A stretch of 7,405 nt of DNA, from contig JAPLSR010000216.1 of NCBI GenBank assembly GCA_026398545.1, forward strand, positions 1 to 7,405. Direction: 5' to 3'. The stretch is from Candidatus Sumerlaeota bacterium. Its GTDB lineage: Bacteria > Sumerlaeota > Sumerlaeia > MWCT01. The notes under the pieces were generated by a model that saw only the letters and a list, made by a program, of their open reading frames with translations, was not told the DNA's origin and ran no database searches. The first letter of the stretch is position 1. The number at the start of each line of letters is the position of its first letter. A program made the position numbers and the translations under genes. This document shows, one piece after another, positions 5,277 to 7,405 of this stretch.

Positions 5277-5324
5277 GAATGGGCGGATGACTATCCATTC
5301 ATACACAAATCAAGGTTTTTCCCA

Positions 5325-6377
5325 TCAAAATCCGTCTTTAAGGATGCGGCGGGCAAAGATGAAACGCTCATCGGTATGTGCATCGTAATAAGATGAAGAT
5401 TTATCAAAACTTGAGAGATGAATACCCTTTTCATGTGAGGATTGCAGATAATCCGTTCCGCCCAGACTGATTGCCACATGACCGATACGCCCCGTGTTTG
5501 AAGCGAAAAAGAGGAGGTCGCCAACGCAGAGATTATCCATGTAGCCCCTGAATGCCACAACATCGCCCACATTGGACTGCTGGTCGGCATCACGGGGGAT
5601 ATTGATTCCGCGCTGCCTGTATATGTATTGAGTGAAGCCTGAGCAATCCATGCCTTGATTGGTTGTTCCGCCCCAGACATAGGGTATGCCCATAAGTGGC
5701 GCCGCAATTGCCGTCAGCCGTTCCCTTGAGGCAGTCTCATCTCTCCTGATTTTTCTATATGCCGTCCATTTCTTGAGAGTCATGCGGGACAGGTCTTTCG
5801 CATCTGACCAGCCGATGTAACCATCCGTGGATTGAATGAGGAAATATCTGCCTGTCTTGTCCATCTTCATCAGCCGCACCGGAGCGCCCTTGACAAGGAG
5901 GTTCAGTTGCTCGGATCTTTCCCGCGGGCTTCGCTTCATACTGAGGGTCTCCGAGGTAACCACAGCATAGGCAAAATCACCGAGGACGGATTCAGGCAAA
6001 ATGCGGATGGTATTCTCAATCCTGGAAAATCCGATGGTGCGAAGGACGTTTCCCAGACCGGTTTTGTATTCAGGCATGGAAACTTCACCGGAAAGGGAAA
6101 CCGTGCCTCCCCTGTCCTCCGCCTTGACATCAAAGACTGAACATTTTGGGTCAAATATATTCTGTTCACGAAAAACCAGCATGTAATAGTCCAATTTTTC
6201 AATTGAAGGAACACCGCCGGGTTCGTATGTATATAGTATGTGTTTTTTAGAGAACTCCCTATGTTCCTCTCTTGTCATTTTCTCCCACGGCTTGCCTGTC
6301 ATAGCCACAGGGTCCTGGGCATGTGTGAGAACAGATGGTGCGAAGAGGATGATTAGAAGAATGGTCAACCTTCTCAT
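5325..6377 (-). CDS. Secreted SH3-NlpC/P60 peptidoglycan endopeptidase
   Basis: A 350-residue exported protein. The signal peptide is residues 1-20 (MRRLTILLIILFAPSVLTHA). Residues 79-128 look like a BON-like or other small alpha-beta domain (VSLSGEVSM...VLRTIGFSRIENTIRIL). Residues about 137-200 are an SH3b-like domain ending in DGYIGWSDAKDL. Residues 217-346 are the NlpC/P60 catalytic domain: YVWGGTTNQGMDCSGF with C245, GDLLFF, and GRIGHVAISLG with H300. The third catalytic residue is probably H315 in SSHEKG. This SH3 plus NlpC/P60 order matches YkfC-type gamma-D-glutamyl-diamino acid endopeptidases, which trim or recycle peptidoglycan stem peptides. Start choice: ATG 6377 has GGAGG 8 nt upstream and gives the signal peptide; the 19 extra in-frame codons to 6434 have no site. 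It is convergent with the DUF362 gene (48-bp gap, no clear terminator) and divergent from uvrC. Confidence 0.92.
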   Translation of the reverse strand: MRRLTILLIILFAPSVLTHAQDPVAMTGKPWEKMTREEHREFSKKHILYTYEPGGVPSIEKLDYYMLVFREQNIFDPKCSVFDVKAEDRGGTVSLSGEVSMPEYKTGLGNVLRTIGFSRIENTIRILPESVLGDFAYAVVTSETLSMKRSPRERSEQLNLLVKGAPVRLMKMDKTGRYFLIQSTDGYIGWSDAKDLSRMTLKKWTAYRKIRRDETASRERLTAIAAPLMGIPYVWGGTTNQGMDCSGFTQYIYRQRGINIPRDADQQSNVGDVVAFRGYMDNLCVGDLLFFASNTGRIGHVAISLGGTDYLQSSHEKGIHLSSFDKSSSYYDAHTDERFIFARRILKDGF

Positions 6378-6443
6378 GATTAAAGCCTCCGAAAAATATA
6401 TTGTGCGGTGAGAATGATGAACACGCACGAACATAAAATATCA

Positions 6444-6449
6444 TATAGT
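6444..6449 (+). promoter_or_regulatory. Candidate -10 giving a leaderless uvrC mRNA
   Basis: TATAGT ends 7 nt before ATG 6457, so transcription would begin at about the A of the start codon. No Shine-Dalgarno is present. A TATAAT at 6453-6458 overlaps the ATG and could instead serve a start at 6493 (codon 13), which also lacks a ribosome site. The 79-bp gap is shared with the divergent peptidase gene. Confidence 0.4.
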
Positions 6450-6456
6450 TAATATA

Positions 6457-7405
6457 ATGACTCTTGAGCAACAAAATTCCACTCTATTTGATATGGATAG
6501 TCTGGACCTTTTCCCGGTTCAGCCCGGTGTTTATCTCATGAAGGATGCGGTGGGCAAGATTTTATATATTGGCAAGGCAAAAAATATCCGCATCCGTCTC
6601 CGCACCTATTTTTCCAAAACAGGCGATGGACGCCCCAGCGCTAAAGTCTTTCTTCCGCGCGTCGCACAGATTGAAACCCTCGTCACAAATAATGAAAAAG
6701 AGGCATTTCTCCTTGAGAATATCCTTATCAAGAAAAACAAACCGCCTTATAATATCCGCCTGAGGGATGATAAGACTTATATCAGCCTGAGAATAGACCT
6801 GAAAAATCCTTACCCACGGCTGGAGTGGGTGCGTCGCAGGAAAAATGACGGGTCGCTGTATTTCGGTCCCTATTCCTCTGCCGGCGCCGCCCGAAACACC
6901 GTCCACCTGCTGGAAAAAATCTTCCCGCTGCGCACCTGCACAAATACGGTCATGAGAAACCGCACCCGCCCCTGCATCCGCTATCAGATAAAAAGATGTC
7001 TGGCGCCCTGCACCCTTCACATCCCTCAGGAGGAATACAACCAGATTGTTAACGGCGCCATTCTCTATCTGCGTGGCAATGTGAAGGAACTCAAGGAACA
7101 CCTGCGCAAAAAAATGGCGGAATATGCCGCCGGGATGTGTTATGAGCGGGCGGCAGAGTCCAGAGACAGGCTCACTGCGATTGAAGCCACAATGGAAAAA
7201 CAGGCAATCGCCGGTGAACGCGTCCGCGACCTGGATGGCATCGCACATCACATCGCCGGCGGGACATGCTGCATGGTGGTATTCCAGTATCGCCTTGGCG
7301 TCCTGACAGGCACACGCACTTTCACATTCAACCTCCAGGAACGCACCCCCGCCGAGATTTATTACTCCTTCATCGGACAGTATTACAGCGAAGATTCCTT
7401 TATCC
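6457..7405 (+). CDS. uvrC: Excinuclease ABC subunit C, N-terminal half (runs off right edge)
   Basis: UvrC makes the dual incisions on both sides of a lesion bound by UvrB in nucleotide excision repair. The window holds 316 codons of an expected total of about 600. The GIY-YIG nuclease domain is at about 22-100: PGVYLMKD (Y26), ILYIGKAKNIRIRLRTYF (Y37, R47), and the catalytic glutamate E87 in EAFLLENILIKKNKPPYN. Cysteines C161, C173, C181 and C185 have the spacing 12/8/4 seen for the 4Fe-4S ligands of E. coli UvrC. A UVR-type helical hairpin that contacts UvrB lies near 215-250 (MCYERAAESRDRLTAIE). The RNase H-like second nuclease and HhH domains should lie beyond the edge. ATG 6457 is chosen as the first in-frame ATG; ATG 6493 is a possible alternative. 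No frameshift is seen. Confidence 0.96.
   Translation, partial: MTLEQQNSTLFDMDSLDLFPVQPGVYLMKDAVGKILYIGKAKNIRIRLRTYFSKTGDGRPSAKVFLPRVAQIETLVTNNEKEAFLLENILIKKNKPPYNIRLRDDKTYISLRIDLKNPYPRLEWVRRRKNDGSLYFGPYSSAGAARNTVHLLEKIFPLRTCTNTVMRNRTRPCIRYQIKRCLAPCTLHIPQEEYNQIVNGAILYLRGNVKELKEHLRKKMAEYAAGMCYERAAESRDRLTAIEATMEKQAIAGERVRDLDGIAHHIAGGTCCMVVFQYRLGVLTGTRTFTFNLQERTPAEIYYSFIGQYYSEDSFI

Noticed and set aside
5277..5324. Terminator between the convergent DUF362 and peptidase genes
   Set aside because: Only a 4-bp GGAT/ATCC stem without a T-run could be found.
5291..5707. 138-codon minus-strand frame inside the peptidase gene
   Set aside because: It is an offset-frame shadow of the NlpC/P60 domain.
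6562..7251. 229-codon minus-strand frame antisense to uvrC
   Set aside because: The uvrC frame carries all family motifs; the antisense frame has none and reflects codon bias.

Overview
This is a bacterial chromosomal window of mixed housekeeping character, with no phage, IS or CRISPR content visible. Base composition is moderate. AT-rich intergenic DNA contrasts with a GC-rich RNA gene. The gene mix is a large Alu-containing SRP RNA, a ydaO-type c-di-AMP riboswitch, two adjacent TIGR04073 (exosortase-associated) proteins, a DUF362-ferredoxin fusion, and several genes lacking Shine-Dalgarno (SD) sites. This points to an anaerobic or uncultivated Gram-negative-type lineage, perhaps in the PVC/Omnitrophota neighbourhood, with a deltaproteobacterial-like group as the alternative. 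This placement is inference only; no marker in the window settles it.

Layout. (1) 1-760, minus strand: a promoter, a c-di-AMP riboswitch with an intrinsic terminator, then the 5' part of an EIIA(Ntr)-type PTS-like protein that runs off the left edge. (2) 880-1190, plus strand, divergent from the riboswitch: the large-type SRP RNA, missed by protein-only annotation because spurious ORFs run through it. Its terminator is followed after a few bases by pgpA (1196-1657). (3) 1708-2535, minus strand: a compact primary-like sigma-70 factor, convergent with pgpA. (4) 2536-3139: a 604-bp non-coding stretch with two tandem 18-bp dyads and a 73-bp imperfect palindrome built from 9-bp direct repeats. (5) 3140-3998, plus strand: two diverged tandem paralogues of the TIGR04073 family, closed by an intrinsic terminator at 4027-4050. 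(6) 4104-5276, plus strand: a DUF362 protein with two C-terminal 4Fe-4S motifs. (7) 5325-6377, minus strand: a secreted SH3-NlpC/P60 cell-wall peptidase, divergent from uvrC (6457 to the right edge).

Functional threads. Envelope and osmotic biology recur: c-di-AMP sensing ahead of an EIIA regulator, phosphatidylglycerol synthesis (PgpA), membrane-protein targeting (SRP RNA), a peptidoglycan peptidase and envelope proteins of the exosortase type. Translation initiation falls into two classes. Five genes have strong GGAGG-like sites. pgpA, the DUF362 gene and uvrC have none, and at the latter two a TATA-like hexamer lies 6-7 nt before the ATG, as expected for leaderless mRNAs.
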